A DNA stretch of 64,000 nt from Caprimulgus europaeus (lineage: Eukaryota; Chordata; Aves; Caprimulgiformes; Caprimulgidae). The notes under the pieces are model-generated. The model did not search any database and was not told the DNA's origin. It saw nothing but the letters and a program-made list of their open reading frames with translations. Within the stretch, counting starts at the first letter, position 1. Each line of letters starts with the position of its first letter. The DNA lies in the NCBI GenBank assembly GCA_907165065.1, contig OU015541.1:7760501-7824500 (forward strand), in the 5' to 3' direction. Both the position numbers and the translations under genes were made by a program. This document shows positions 14,701 to 27,260 of this stretch, one piece after another.

Positions 14701-14928
14701 GAAGTTTAGCCACTTGGGAAAATAAATGAAATAGTTTCCTTAGCACCAGGAAGGCAGTTGGGCTCTGGAGTCTGCGTGATTCCACCCATGCGGCAGTGCA
14801 GCACATCTCCTGTACGGGCCAGGACACATGTTTACAAGGACAGGAATCTGAGTAATTTCCTACCAGTCTGAAGGGAATATTAAACTCTTCTGTCAGTTGG
14901 ATGTGTATTATTTATGTTCTTTTTTTTA

Positions 14929-14946
14929 TTGTTGTTGTTGTTGTTG
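14929..14946. repeat. (TTG)6 microsatellite
   Basis: Six perfect TTG units, preceded by a T run. Confidence 0.95.
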
Positions 14947-16839
14947 ATTTCAAAAAATATTTCTTTGTTGGTTCAACACTGACTCCCGATAGAAAGTGAT
15001 GAAATGCCCAATATGTTAAAAAACCTTATCACTAAATCAGAAGCAGAACTATAAATTTTGGCTTTTGAAACTGAACTGACTGTTGAGGATCATTTTGCTC
15101 CTGAAATATTACAGCAGTGATCAATTTGCTGTAAAATTAAGCAGTTTAGCTCTGCAATCTATAGATGGAAAACATGTTGTTCTTGAGCAAAGTTTATGCC
15201 CTGCCCAAGGGATAAATTAAATTTTATGGGTAAGACATGCATTATTATATGCTTATCTGTTTAACATATCATTCTTTTCCACATCAGTATTATAAATATT
15301 TTTAATCATACATTTGATCTCTTGTGCATATAGTGATATGGTAATTCCCCCTGCCCCCCTCAAAAAATATGACCAAACACAGTTAATTCATCACAGAACA
15401 GGGCAGAATATTCTAATCTTCCTAAGAAATATGCTGAAGATTGAAGCAGAGGCACTTAAAATTGGGGCTACTTTGCAATCATTCAGTGGAATAAAATTTT
15501 CCTGAAGGAAAGGGTGGAGCTACTTTACCCATTTTTATTATGGTTGTTATTATTGAATATTTATATTACAAGTCTCTAATCAAAACTAGGAGCTGCAGTC
15601 TAAGACAATACAGTTATAAAAGTTAGGGAAAGCTGACAAATATATGCCTTTAATAAACTTGGTACTGGTTTTATAAATTTCTGGGGATTTTCCTTGAATT
15701 CTATAAACTAGATTGAAAGCTCTCAAACTGACCAGCACCCTGGCTTTCAAACACTGGGTAACTTCTCTTAGAAGTTTCAACAGAAATGGATTTTCTGAAG
15801 GAAAGAGAAAGAAGAGTGAGAAGCTGTGAATTCTTTGCCTTAAGGTGTTTGTAGGAAGAGGAGACTGAGGCATCCTGATGCAGTGACAAACGGAATCATA
15901 GGTACAATAATCTGTTCAACATTTACAATACGTGACACTATAGTGTCCAAATTAGAAGCAGATGAACTCCACTTACCCAAGTTTACTATCAGCCACATCC
16001 CTGAATCTATTTTTAAAATGGCAATGTTGTAAGAACAGAGTTGAAGTGAAGGTGGACAAGTGGGGAGAGTCAGTCATCTCCAGTACCTTTTATTTTTCCT
16101 GAAGATTAAAGGAGGTAGATTCAAACCCACAGTTATGAGTTAACTCATCTGGTCAGTTTGACTAGGAAAAGTAAACAGCAAAGACATCTTAATTTGGACA
16201 TTTGCTCACCAGTTGCCTTCAGCATCTGCTTGATGTTGTCCATTGTGAATACTCCATGTCATACTATGTTTTATGCGAAATCTCTCCCCATGTGCAATTG
16301 TGAATTGAGATACATGCAAATTCTACTAATTTCATTTGGAACTGTGCAATTTACTTCTTTATTCAGCTTTGAAAATCTAAAGCGTGGGTTCTTATAATGT
16401 TATCTTCATGGTTGAAAGGCCTTTTCTGCTCTCACCACCCACTTGTTTCCTTTCAGTCATACAGATCATCAATCAGTCTCCCAGCTTCAGTGACATGGGT
16501 AGCACTGACGTATTATTTCTACTCATCTTAATCTGCACTTGTTTCTTACTTTTTATTTTCTGCAGCATATGCTCCCATCATTTTTTTCTTATCAGACATA
16601 AATACTTTAAATAGGCACATGTTAGCCCATATTTTAGGCTGCCTATAATGTTTCCATGTGAACAACCTTTCCCTATTTTTAGGGCATGAGAAGTTTAAGG
16701 TGAATATCCTAATAAAAAAGAGAAAAAAAAAATGTACCTTTCTTCAAGGTGAGATCTATTCCACTGTGGAGAAAGTGCTGGGTGATACGCTGCAGGGGAC
16801 AGTCTTGCCTTGCCAGGAAGATGTACATGGTAGAGGTAC

Positions 16840-16935
16840 CTTGCCTTACTCACTGGGGTGCTGTGAATGCTTTATAGTCCTTTAAAATGGTAAAGAGCTA
16901 TGGAAATGCTAAATATTATGATTGTCTTATTATAT
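16840..16935 (+). repeat. CR1/L3-type or MIR-type 3' tail fossil
   Basis: The stretch ctcactggggtgctgtgaatg, then gtaaagagctatggaaatgc and taaatattatgatt follows the known amniote tail layout (cacaggg-tgttgtgag, gtaaagcgctatagaaatgc, taagtattattatt). Matched from memory; the exact family is uncertain. Confidence 0.5.
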
Positions 16936-19900
16936 CCTCACACTTTATATCCAAAGGTGAGCAGTTTTGAGGAGACCACGCAGATGTGTCCCTTAGTATC
17001 CACACTCTCCATCACTGCGAGGAAGCTCTGCGATGGACGTACATCTCAGGAGTACACTGCCAAAATGTAATGCTGCAGGTGTATAAATGGGCTGCTTTCT
17101 CCAGCCTTTTGGTAAACTTTAATTCTGTTTTTATAAAATCCTTACTAAAATATTGCTCTCTGGGGCAGACACTGTCTGTATGATCTGTGTTCGTAGAGCT
17201 CAGTGAGATCTTGATCTGTGACTCAGTGTCCTGCATACTAGCACACAAAAATAAAACAAAAACATATAAAAATGTTACTCACTGAGCAGAAGTTGTATCA
17301 GGAAAAAAAATCAAGTCCTAGACATAATAAAGTAAATACCAAGGAATTTTAGCTGGTCTCTGTGAGGGATGTAGTGCTGAAATGAAATTATACTATGAAA
17401 ACTGATTTGTAACAAGTTTATGAGCACAGATTTTTACCTGTGCACTAAGGGGAGGTCACTGTCCATCTGGATTTTAGGACTAGTGCAATGGCAGTGATCA
17501 TACATAAAAGGAAACTATTCAAAAAATGAGGGTGCAATAAAATAGTGTTCTCCAGATAAGCACTCTGATGGCAAATGCCTGCGGTAAATCTAAGCAAATA
17601 ACGTTCTTCTAAGATTATGTGTTACAACTATTTTGTACATTGAAGGTCTAGAGAAGAAATCTGAAATCTTAGAAAGCCTTCTGCGGAGAAGGAAGTGGAC
17701 CATCCCTGTCCTCTGGCATGAAAGGAGGCTCCTCAACTGGTCTGTGAGAAGCATCTCTATTTGAAGATGATTACGTATCAGGTAAGATAGATATGAAGAA
17801 TGTTTTTAAGAGGTAATTTCTCTAAAATACCTTTTAACAAGTATGTTAGTGTTGAATCTTTAGTTGCCAATTTTATAGCCTTAAAGAGATTAAACATGCC
17901 AGATCTACTAGATCTGTTAAATGCCTATTAACACAACTCAAATTCTTGTCTAAAGATGGTAGGATAGCAAGAGCTATCCTAAATGAGATGACAACTGGAG
18001 GCCATAGCTCAGAGAAATCTGCACCCAGCGAACCCCAGACATACTGGATAACGTGAGATGGGGTTTATATCCTAACTTACAAAACATCCATTATAACTTT
18101 ACAACAAAACTTGTGTGGAATTTCAGGTTTGTAAAAGCCATCCTACATGAACTACTCCATCTTCTAACTCCTGAGGAACATGTGTTAGGTGATGCAGGCA
18201 AGCATGAATTATTGCAACAGGATATTAACAAAGACTTAGGCCCCCTGTATTAAATTCAATAACAATTTTCCACTATCTTCACTGAAAACTGGAATGAGCC
18301 CCCAGATAGGACAGTGAAATACATTCTTACTCTTCCTGGTCTCTTGGAGAAGAACAAAAAAAAAAGAGGTGGTTCCAGGACTGCAATATCTCACACAACT
18401 CAACTACACTTGATTATTATTTGCTTCTTGCAACCTGAAAAGAAACCTACTACCAGATTTGTCTGTCTCAACCCTGCTGAAGCTGAATACTTTCATACAT
18501 ATGTATGGATAGCTTAAGTTTTTATGAGCATAATTTGGGCTTTTCAAAATAGTGACACAATAACAAAGCAAAATTGAGACATGCATGTAATTTGAATACT
18601 GATTTGGTTTTATCTCTTCCTGGTGCTGGCACTTTTGATGCTGCTCTTTTCCATTCCATCTTCTTTCTGTTCTTATTTCCCAATGAATGGAATTAGTTGT
18701 GAGTGCATTTGCTGCTTCTACCGAACCAAATATGAAACTTGAGAAAATATGGCCTCCCTAAGAGTTTTGGGGCAGTTACTCATTTGCTGCTACCTCTGAG
18801 TTTTATGTTGACTACTTAAAGATGTGTTCCTGATCCTCTTGTCAAATAGGAAATTGAGCAGTCAGGTGGCTATTGCCATGTATCGTGGCATTTTCAATAC
18901 CTTAAGCCCTGATTTTTATTTACAGCAATGCAGCATTTCAAGGAGGTTATTGCAAACAATGCCTTCTGATTATATTTCAGGTCAAGTACCCTCAGTGAGC
19001 TGTTTGCATAGATTTGAAGACTCAGGGCAAGATTCCCAGTGCTCCCATCCAATGAACAGAAGACACTCAACCACCATCTATGGGATCATAATAGTCAGGT
19101 TCAAGTTGGCCTCTGCTGCTGGATCATCTTGCAAGTCTGGAGTTATTAGAGGGTCCTAGATGGTAGAGAACTAGGTATGATGAAGCTCTGCTGTGTCTCC
19201 TCACCCTTTCTTGAGGTGTGTGAGCAACAGACAAAACACCAGACCTGTCACACAGTAGAGAGGCCCCTTGCACGCAGCTGCAGGCAGATTTGAACAGTTT
19301 AGCCTTGTGGAGAATCTGTTCCAAAAAACTATTCATAACATGTACCCCGTTAATCATTTCAAAGAGAAAACTGAAATTTGCTCAGGAGCAGTCTGTGAAC
19401 AGACAAAGGGGGTTAAATTCACCTAATAAATTATCTGTAGATTTAATAATGAAAGGAAAATACAGGACGTATTTAGAAGGGTTTGGTTCAGTGTGTCAGA
19501 CTTCTCTGGAAAGTGAAGTTACCTCAGAAACTTTGCATTTTCTAAGGTATCATTTCAGTATGTTACCAGGGCAGAATTCCTATCTCAAAGCAGATGCGTG
19601 GTGCAAGTTTCTTGCAGCTGATACCAGACAGTACCTGATATTAGAGGAAAATCCAGAAGAAAAATGTTGTCACTGGTTTATTCCATCACTATCTAATATG
19701 GAGCTTCTTGCATCAGACAGGAACTGGAATAAGGGTTCCTTCATAACCGGATTCCCAACCTGGCAGATATTTCCGCACATTTGAACTTTCATAATGTGAG
19801 CAGAGATTTGCTCACTTCTTTAAAGTTAAGCAGATTTATAGATCAAGTGCAAGAGTACATGTGTGTATCATTTACTGATTGCCTTATCTGAAGGATTGTT

Positions 19901-20812
19901 ATGTCACAGACAGACAGACTTAAAATTACTCATGTGTAAATGAACATCTAAGACCTCTTTGAAAGCTGCTAAACACTTGGCTTCAACTTGTGGCAAAAAG
20001 TTTAATTCAGCACAAGCACTGAGTTTATTTTAACTTTGGATAAAAATTTCAAAATGTACATGAAAGTAGGCTGAAGGATGTTCAAATGCAATTGAAAGCT
20101 CTTTTTTTAATACATAAAGTAGGTAAAAAAGAAGCATATGAGACTTCATAAACAGAGATGTTAAAACAAATTTAATAATAGACTTTTTAAACCAGCAAAT
20201 CACTGTCAGAGCACATATATGTTAAAAGATCTATAAATATATTTTAAAACAATGTATTTTCCTTTCACTTAGCTGCCAAGATCTCCATTAGGAGGTTTGT
20301 GTTTCCTTCCAACATTAAAGAATATCTCTAACATCTGTAGCGATGAATGGTGAAGAGTGTCAGTTCTGCTTCTGAAACAAGCAATGCCACCATTTGAAAG
20401 AGGAAAAATGTGAAATAATGAATATGCCTTCGAAGAGCAGTCTGCTCTGTAACAGAAGATGTGCAAAGCCTCTTGCTAGGTTTGATCTTCACAGTTTCTT
20501 CTATACACCTATAAGGAGTGCAGTTAATTATGCAAAATTTGGTCAATGGGAAAACTATTGTCCAGAGATGCTGAAGCCAAATCTAAAGCACCACAGAGCA
20601 CACTGCATATTGCAAGGACTTTGTTTCATGTTTCCTTCCTTCCCGATATCAGGAAGGAGAGAGAGGTATCACATCAAGATATGAGCCAATCTCAGCTTAA
20701 CTGGAGCAGCAAAATTATTTGCTTTTTTGCCATGAAGGTTCCCAGAAAGAAGGGAGGAATGCTGCATTTGCTGGGGAGTTGGGAGGTTTGTGGTCGCTTC
20801 TCTTTTCCACAG
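16936..20812. other. Intergenic, no gene seen
   Basis: AT-rich non-coding DNA. It contains the longest stop-free stretch of the desert (19290-19784, 164 codons, first ATG only at about codon 54). No family resemblance and no flanking gene signals. Confidence 0.6.
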
Positions 20813-20880
20813 CTGCCTTCTGTGTGACTTGGGCTCCTGTGCTTCATTTCCCTATCAGCAAATGAAAGTAATAGCATTTC
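20813..20880 (+). repeat. MIR-like fossil
   Basis: ctgccttctgtgtgacttgg, then gcttcatttccctatcagca and aatgaaagtaatagcatttc mirrors MIR (gtgtgaccttgggc, cctcagtttccctatctgtaaaatg, aataatagcattt), with an internal deletion. Confidence 0.5.
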
Positions 20881-21083
20881 CTGATGTTTTAATACCCATC
20901 GATAAACAGGTGGGTATAGTAATGACTGCAAAATGCTCAGTCATTATAATAAAAGGAGGTATGTACAACCATTGCAGAGTAATAAAAATAATGTCTGCAG
21001 GAGCTTTACTGGAACCACAGTGCAGAATGCCACAGATCCTGATACAATAAGATGGGCAATATTTTACCATTGCAAGTATCTTT

Positions 21084-21103
21084 AAAAAAAAAAAAAAAAA
21101 AAA
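21084..21103. repeat. Poly(A) run, 20 bp
   Basis: Twenty uninterrupted A on the + strand. No retroposon body is recognised next to it. Confidence 0.9.
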
Positions 21104-22429
21104 TCCCTGTGTCTAATCTATAACCAAGAAATGTAACAGGATCTGCAGAACTTCCAAGGCCAGGAGAATTCACAAACAACATTTTCAAGCAAAGTGATCT
21201 CACGCCTCATTTCAAGAAGAAAATGCAAACAATCCATGCTAGGTGTTTTAAACTGTGTAAACGATGTCTAACACGCAGAGACAAGGCTGGTAAAGTCTCA
21301 TTTTTCCTGAAACTGCAGAACACTTTTAGCATGAAGGTTCTCACAAATTTTATGTGGAAAATTTCCTGCAATTGTGCATAGAAATGTATCACTTAATCTA
21401 GATAGGATGTCTTGCAACTTTTGCAAGTAAAAATTAACACAGACTTTAGTAACACTCAACCTTAAAAATAACAAAAAATAAGAAAACATTTTTTTTTACA
21501 ATTTAAAAAAAAAAAATATTTGGGCGCACTTTAATCTCAGAACTATATTATCTTATCATTTCAATTGACATGTGAATTGGATAGTTTTATACCCAAATGC
21601 ATATATACAATGATAAATGTGTAAGTATGTGATTTATGAAGTCACAGGGATATTCAAAGGACTATATTTGCAGATCTGAAGTGTTTTTAAAACCTGATTC
21701 CTAATACTTTTGTCAGAGAGAGAGGCTGAAAACTACAGTGGTTAAAATTAAAGATAATAAACTGCTTGCTACTCGACCTTAACTACAATGAAGGGGGAAA
21801 AATCAGTGTTAATCTTGCTACTCAAGCCTTAATCAATTTTATATTTTGCTTAGCTTTTCCTTTTTCAGCATGTATATAATTTTATATATGATATGCATGG
21901 TTTTACATTTATTATCTGTATGTATGCTCACCCCAAATTGCTAATTCATCCTTAATTTTTTTGGTTAAAGTTACACATTTAATGTTATTTTAACATAAGG
22001 CTTTTTTGTAATGTAATGATATTTAATTTGCATTAGCACAAGTGACATACAATAGATCATGCTATTATCATGATTGATATCAGATGAACTGGCATAAATT
22101 CAACATTATAAATTGAGCCTATAAATGAAACTATTATTTTACAGGAATTACTGTAGTAGAAAGGCTAAGGACCCTCAAGTCAACCTTAGTCAAACCCACT
22201 CTTTAGAGTTTTATATTTTATGCCTGCAATAAATGCTTTTGTGAAAGCCCATAACCTGCAAAAAAAAAGTCATTGGAAGTCTATTAATTATAATAATACT
22301 ACCCAAAAAGCTGTGAGGGCTTATTTTTGTGACATCACTCTTTGATTTCTTACTGCCTTAAATTATCCTTTTGTTGGCTGGGTGAGGGTAACAGTCATAC
22401 TTTTGTCATTAAATATAAGGAGTTTTAAA

Positions 22430-23110
22430 GCCTGATCCACCTTAGCTCTAATTGATATTGCTTTCATTTGGCAGATAGTGACCTGATTTATAATTTAAAT
22501 ATGCATCATTATATGCACCTCTTCTGTATAATGAAAAAGCGAAGTTACTCTCATCTTTTCCCGCAATGTTAACATCAAGGAAAAGTATCTTTCTTTTTTC
22601 CCTTTTATACTCAGAGCCTAATTGAAAACTGTTCATTGAATTTCAACATGATAGAAAAGCCTTTTTATCTCTCAATTTGTCCATTAGCTATTATAATTGA
22701 AGTATCTGCTACACAGCTGAATTGATATTGTTCTTGTTTAAATTCTGGATTTCTCTAAATCTTCTATGAGACATCAACTAAAAAAATATGGGTTAGGAGA
22801 CATTAGCTAACAATATTGCCTAAATGGGACATTAGACTAGCACTCCACATGTGTAAAGCTACAGAAAGTAGGAAGTCATCTAATTTTACTGGAGAACGTG
22901 TTGCATAATAATCTTAACAGCATGACCATAAGGTTTGCTAATTGCCACATCTGTTTAACAGCTGTCAGATGTTTGCCATATGCTGCCATCAATATTACAA
23001 CGGAGTACATTACAGGGAGTTTTATTGTGTTCGACTGTTATTTATTTGCCACAGACATTACTAGAGCCAGTGACGTCTATTTATGTTAGATCACTAATTA
23101 TATTTTAAAA
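22430..23110. promoter_or_regulatory. Candidate conserved non-coding element
   Basis: AT-rich, nearly CpG-free, without repeats, and dense in TAATT/ATTA homeobox cores, TTTGCATA-like octamers and a CAGCTG E-box (ttaacagctgtcag, 22957-22970). This is the texture of developmental enhancers in vertebrate gene deserts. Conservation cannot be seen from one sequence, so this is inference. Confidence 0.3.
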
Positions 23111-23429
23111 GCTGCATGCAAAATCCAGGTTTTTCAGCTTCCTCAGACCCCATTTCTGATGGTGTAACTAATAACTTTTCCCCTACATATCTCTGAACTG
23201 ACTTATGAATTTCTATCTCTTCTTATGGTAAAAAATTCTTTTGCAAAATAACTTATTTATGCTGTTTTTGAAGGATGTTTCTCAACCCAAGTTACATTTT
23301 AATGGTGATGTTTGTAAGAACTCAAAAATAAGCTTATTTTTCAAAGAACCCACTTAATCTCATGTTTTTTCACCAGGACACAGGTCAGGGATGGGAGATC
23401 ATTCCATTTTACAGCTCAGAAAGTTGGAT

Positions 23430-23600
23430 ACCCCAATTCTCATCCCAAACCTGCCACTGACTCACTCTGTGACCTTGATTCATTGTATGACCTTAATTAT
23501 GTTTTGCCAATCTATAAGCTTAATACCTGCTGTACAGCCGTAGCATCAGAACTCATTCATTAGAAGTCTGTAAAATGTAAAAGGTGATACAGTACCACGG
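23430..23600 (+). repeat. MIR-like SINE fossil
   Basis: cctgccactgactcactctg and tgaccttgatt, then ccaatctataagcttaatac and ctgctgtacag follow the MIR order (gccactgacttgctgtgtgacctt, ccatctataaaatgaataatacctgc, tacagg). Among the better matches in the window. Confidence 0.5.
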
Positions 23601-23679
23601 CATATAAATATGGCTGATCTTTGCTGTTCTTCTCAATGCTCTTTTAGGGTTTTTTCAAATGACTTCTTGCAACTGGACT

Positions 23680-24010
23680 GTGCTTTACTTTTTCGTTAAA
23701 TGTAACAACTGCAGCAATGAAATAGGAAGCAGAGATTGACAAAGTGCGGAGTAGGCAAAATATGCATGATGTGATTTAATGTGAGTTGATAGGTGTCACT
23801 GATCTCTATTATAAATAGACTGTGTGAATTCCATATGATGTATTATTTATCTATTGTAGATGCCTTTTTGTTTCATTAATAAACCTGGAAATCAGATGTG
23901 TACATTTCCAATGATGAGTCTTTGGCAATACAAGGCATTGTGGCATTTGTCTGCAATTGCTCAATTATTTTGACAATTTTCTTCTTTCCATATAAATGAT
24001 TAATGCTTGA
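23680..24010. promoter_or_regulatory. Candidate conserved non-coding element
   Basis: AT-rich, CpG-poor and repeat-free, with tatgcatgatgtgattta, ctattataaatagac, ttcattaataaa and tgtcaattt-like cores. It has the texture of a deeply conserved enhancer. Inference only. Confidence 0.3.
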
Positions 24011-25479
24011 AATGTTTGCTCAAGATTCTCCTGATTTTAGCTCATTTGTCCAGCTGAATTCTCTTTTTTTCTCTAATGAGAGAAGCTTACTGCAGTGTAA
24101 GGACTTCCACATTGACCTGAATTCTAGCTCCTTTGAGATGATGCTCTGGAGCACACAACATAGGTCCTCTGACTTAGGTTTGTGTTCGCCTGTGAGGTCT
24201 GAGAACTAATCTCACATTAACAATGTGTTTTCAGTTTAAATCTGCCTCAAAGCAGAAACTCTTATCCTGTTTTTCTACCTACAGTTAAAAATGTTTCCCT
24301 GGTATTTCTGTACTTGAGAAAGTTAAGGAAACACATTGCTGCTTATTTAGATAGGAAAGGACTTGTATTTTTCAAATTTCTGAAGAGAATAGTAAGCAGC
24401 AGCTAGTGCCTTCCATTTCCTCTTTCTGAAGATGCTCAAGCAAAGATATCCTTGAAGACATTAAAGGGCAAAGAGTTTAAAATAAAAGGAAAAGTTGGGG
24501 GGTGTTCCAGGAGCCACATCGTCAAGCCTCAAGTCCTCTGAAACGGGTGAGCATGATGGGGGGGTCACTGAAGGAGGGCAACAGGGCTGTGAGTTCAGTC
24601 AACAAGTGCCTGGAGGAGAAGGAGGTGCTCAACTCCCATGAGAAATCAAAATGCCTAACAAGAACTGCCTCCATCAGTAATCTAAAATTTGTCTGCCTTC
24701 TGCACTTGATCTCCTTATTTGCTTCTTATATGCCTTTTTAATGCTGTTTGTAGCCATTTCAATTATATGATTTCCTTATCTGTATACCATTGAGAATACT
24801 GTACAGGTCTTTATAAACAGCTGCTAAGTTTATCTGCCTGTCATTTGGTTTTCATTATGCGAGATAACAATCTTTCTCATATCTTATAAGAAGATATAAT
24901 GTGATTGTTTCTAAATGGGGAGGAGGAAAAAAGTCTAGTCTGCATTATCCTTAGCCTCACAGTATTTGTAATGTCAGTAGTGTCAGCACAATCTCCAACA
25001 TTTTTCCTTGCTGTGGTCCAGGAAGAATTATCTCTCTAGTTTTTTGTGTTTGCTGCTATCTCCTCTTTTTCTCCATTTTAGACACAGTGAGTTTCTTATC
25101 TGGAGCATGGTTATGTGGCTACAGATTTGCCTATATTCAGTCTGATCATTCCTAACTGTTTCGTGGGGCTCATGCACTGAAGGGAAGGATGAGAGGCAAT
25201 TGTCAACAGTTCGCTGTATTAAATATGGACAGATATTATTCATGTAATTTGACAGTTCTTGACTTTCAGCTGTATAATGACAGCGAAATGGTAGGAATTT
25301 CAGCAGCCGAACTTCTGTCTTACTTCAAGATAAGCTTATCAACTGTAGCCTGAATCCATTCAACTCATAAGCAGATCAAAACTCATGTCACGCTGAACTG
25401 CTGTGCCGAGTCCTGCTTCCTACTATTGCTTTACATGTCCATATGGTCTTAGTTGTTTGCCATCTTACAGTTATTTTGC
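24011..25479. other. Intergenic, no gene seen
   Basis: Contains a GC-richer, open patch at about 24,500-24,680 with no recognisable protein family. Otherwise plain AT-rich DNA. Confidence 0.6.
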
Positions 25480-25610
25480 AAGGTTTTTAGGAGACAGACT
25501 GTCTCTTGTATTTGTTCAGCACCTTGTACAGTGAAGCCATGGATCCTGCTTGATGCCACCAAATGCTCATGTAACATAAACAACATGTAATGAAGTGATA
25601 ATAGCTGATG
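25480..25610 (+). repeat. CR1/L3-type 3' tail or related SINE fossil
   Basis: gacagactgtctcttgtatt, then tgttcagcaccttgtacagt and gatcctgcttgatgccacc and a later gataatagc match the widespread amniote tail (gggactgtctcttac, tgtacagcgcctagcaca, ggtcctgat, ctaccgtaat). Matched from memory; family uncertain. Confidence 0.5.
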
Positions 25611-26559
25611 GTCAGCCCTTGTATTTTTTTCTCTCTTCACCAATTATGCACTTGATCTACAAAGAGTAGCTGCTTTACTTGGCTACTTTGACAGGAAAAA
25701 ACACCCTGAGGTTTCTCTTGTGCTGTTTATCCCAGAGATTCACCGAGATCTCTGAACAACATGCAAGAATCATGTATATCATTCGGGTGCTCCCACCACA
25801 GCAGCATGATGTGGCAGCTGCAGACTAAACAATATCTTTAGGTTAAGGATTGATCAAGGGTTTGTGGAATTTCCATGCTCCCTTACATGCCTTCCAGATT
25901 ACAACACTGTTTCCAAACTGGTGGGATTTGGTGTGGGGGGAAAGTAGTGGATTTGGAGAACTTTTGGCAGTTGAATGTTCAATTAAAGGGAAAAAAAACC
26001 AAACAAACAAACAAACAATCAGAGAATTGTGAAAGCAAATGTGAAATCTCTCTTTAGTCATTCATTTTTTTCTCTGCTGTTCACTGGATTTTGATCTTTA
26101 CAAGGGCTGTAAACTCCTCCAAGCTAGGATTGTCTTTCTGTTTCTGCCTGTACCATTAAGAGCATAAGAACATATATAAATGTACAAATGTTGCTACTGG
26201 CTCAGGCCACAGGCTGGTGTCCTACCATCAGCTAGACCTTGTCCATTTGCCATTGTGTCCAGTGTCCCCCTCTTCTTGGCAAAGACAGGACACTAAAGAA
26301 ACTCAATCATTACAGACTCCCACAGAATATTTTCAAATGATTTATGTTTATTAAGTCATCATTGATGTGTTTCTCTAAATCTGGTCGCTTTTTGAGCACA
26401 CTTTTGAGCAGCAGTAAACAAAAATGATCGTTTTCAGAATAACAGAAGATATAGAAGTTCTGCAATTTCTTAACAGTAGGAAACCCTTTGCTATTTGACT
26501 TTTCACTATAATATGTTGGTAGAAAGATTACTTCAGGTTTCAGAATTAAATGCATGCCT
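25611..26559. other. Intergenic with AAAC microsatellite and a possible repeat
   Basis: (AAAC)4 at 26001-26017 follows a short A run. At about 26,093-26,165, ggctgtaaactcctccaagc and attgtctttctgtttctgcc resembles the same CR1/L3 tail family (ctgtaagctcctcggggc, gactgtctct), at lower certainty. No gene. Confidence 0.4.
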
Positions 26560-27260
26560 CGGTGGTTTAGTTTATGCATTCATAATTATATTTACAATTA
26601 GAAATAATGCAATCAGGAATAAAATTCTTTTTATTGGCTGAGTGCACAAAATGAGTCGGGGAGAAAATGTCGTTTTAAGCCATGCCTTCTTCCCCACAAT
26701 TTAGGATCATTTAAGCTTCATCTCTGACATACGTTAGGAAATTATAGGCTAATGAAGTCCATATGGGGCAGTATTACAGCTAAAGATTGCTGGGTCCCTC
26801 ACCAGGTTCCCTTTTGCAGAGCAAACCCTCAAATCCTGCAGACGCAATAACAGGATAAAAAATCACTGCGGTGACTCCGTGCAGTTACACCGTGCAATGG
26901 GTGCCTGTAAATATTTTAATTCCTTTATAACAGAAAAGTGAAGCTTTAAATGGAAAAGTAGATGGGGAGAGGGCACATGGCATCATGTAATTGAGAATTC
27001 ACGTGCCCTGCTAGGCAGGGTTAATGGGCATTGCCCTGCAGTAAACCGGCTCCTGTGAATCCTTGAAATGTCAGAGTGGTGCAAAACAAGACTCTGAACC
27101 AGGTCCTTCTGCTGTTAAATGGAGGCTGCAGGGCAGCTCTGAACCCAAATGCATAATTTGTAGACACAGGATATCATTTATGATTGCTTACCTCTCATTA
27201 AAACTAATCAGAGTGGGTTTCTGTGAAAAATTGATTTTTAATTGGAAAAGTTAAACCTGT
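26560..27260. promoter_or_regulatory. Candidate conserved non-coding element with hairpin
   Basis: Repeat-free AT-rich DNA with many homeobox-like cores (caattag, taatgaag, gtaattgag) and a perfect short hairpin CCCTGC-TAG-GCAGGG at 27006-27020. It has the texture of an enhancer. Function and conservation are inference. Confidence 0.3.

Larger units (their letters stand above)
8438..16839. other. Intergenic, no gene seen
   Basis: AT-rich non-coding DNA. It holds a pyrimidine (CT)n tract at 11696-11724 and (TTG)6 at 14929-14946. A GC-richer patch at about 9,670-9,960 and another at 10,460-10,860 give overlapping frames on both strands without family resemblance. Nothing else recognised. Confidence 0.65.
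20881..23429. other. Very AT-rich intergenic block
   Basis: Includes a 20-A run at 21084-21103 and a 9-kb-scale shift to AT-rich, CpG-poor DNA. No gene. The right half is listed separately as a candidate conserved element. Confidence 0.6.

Noticed and set aside
19290..19784. Longest open stretch in the upstream desert (164 codons)
   Set aside because: It begins at TTG, its first ATG is at about codon 54, there is no domain, and no splice or promoter signals flank it. Chance is a sufficient explanation at this window size.
24502..24741. GC-richer open patch of 79 codons
   Set aside because: No domain, its initiation codon is not ATG, and the last third is hydrophobic random-looking sequence.
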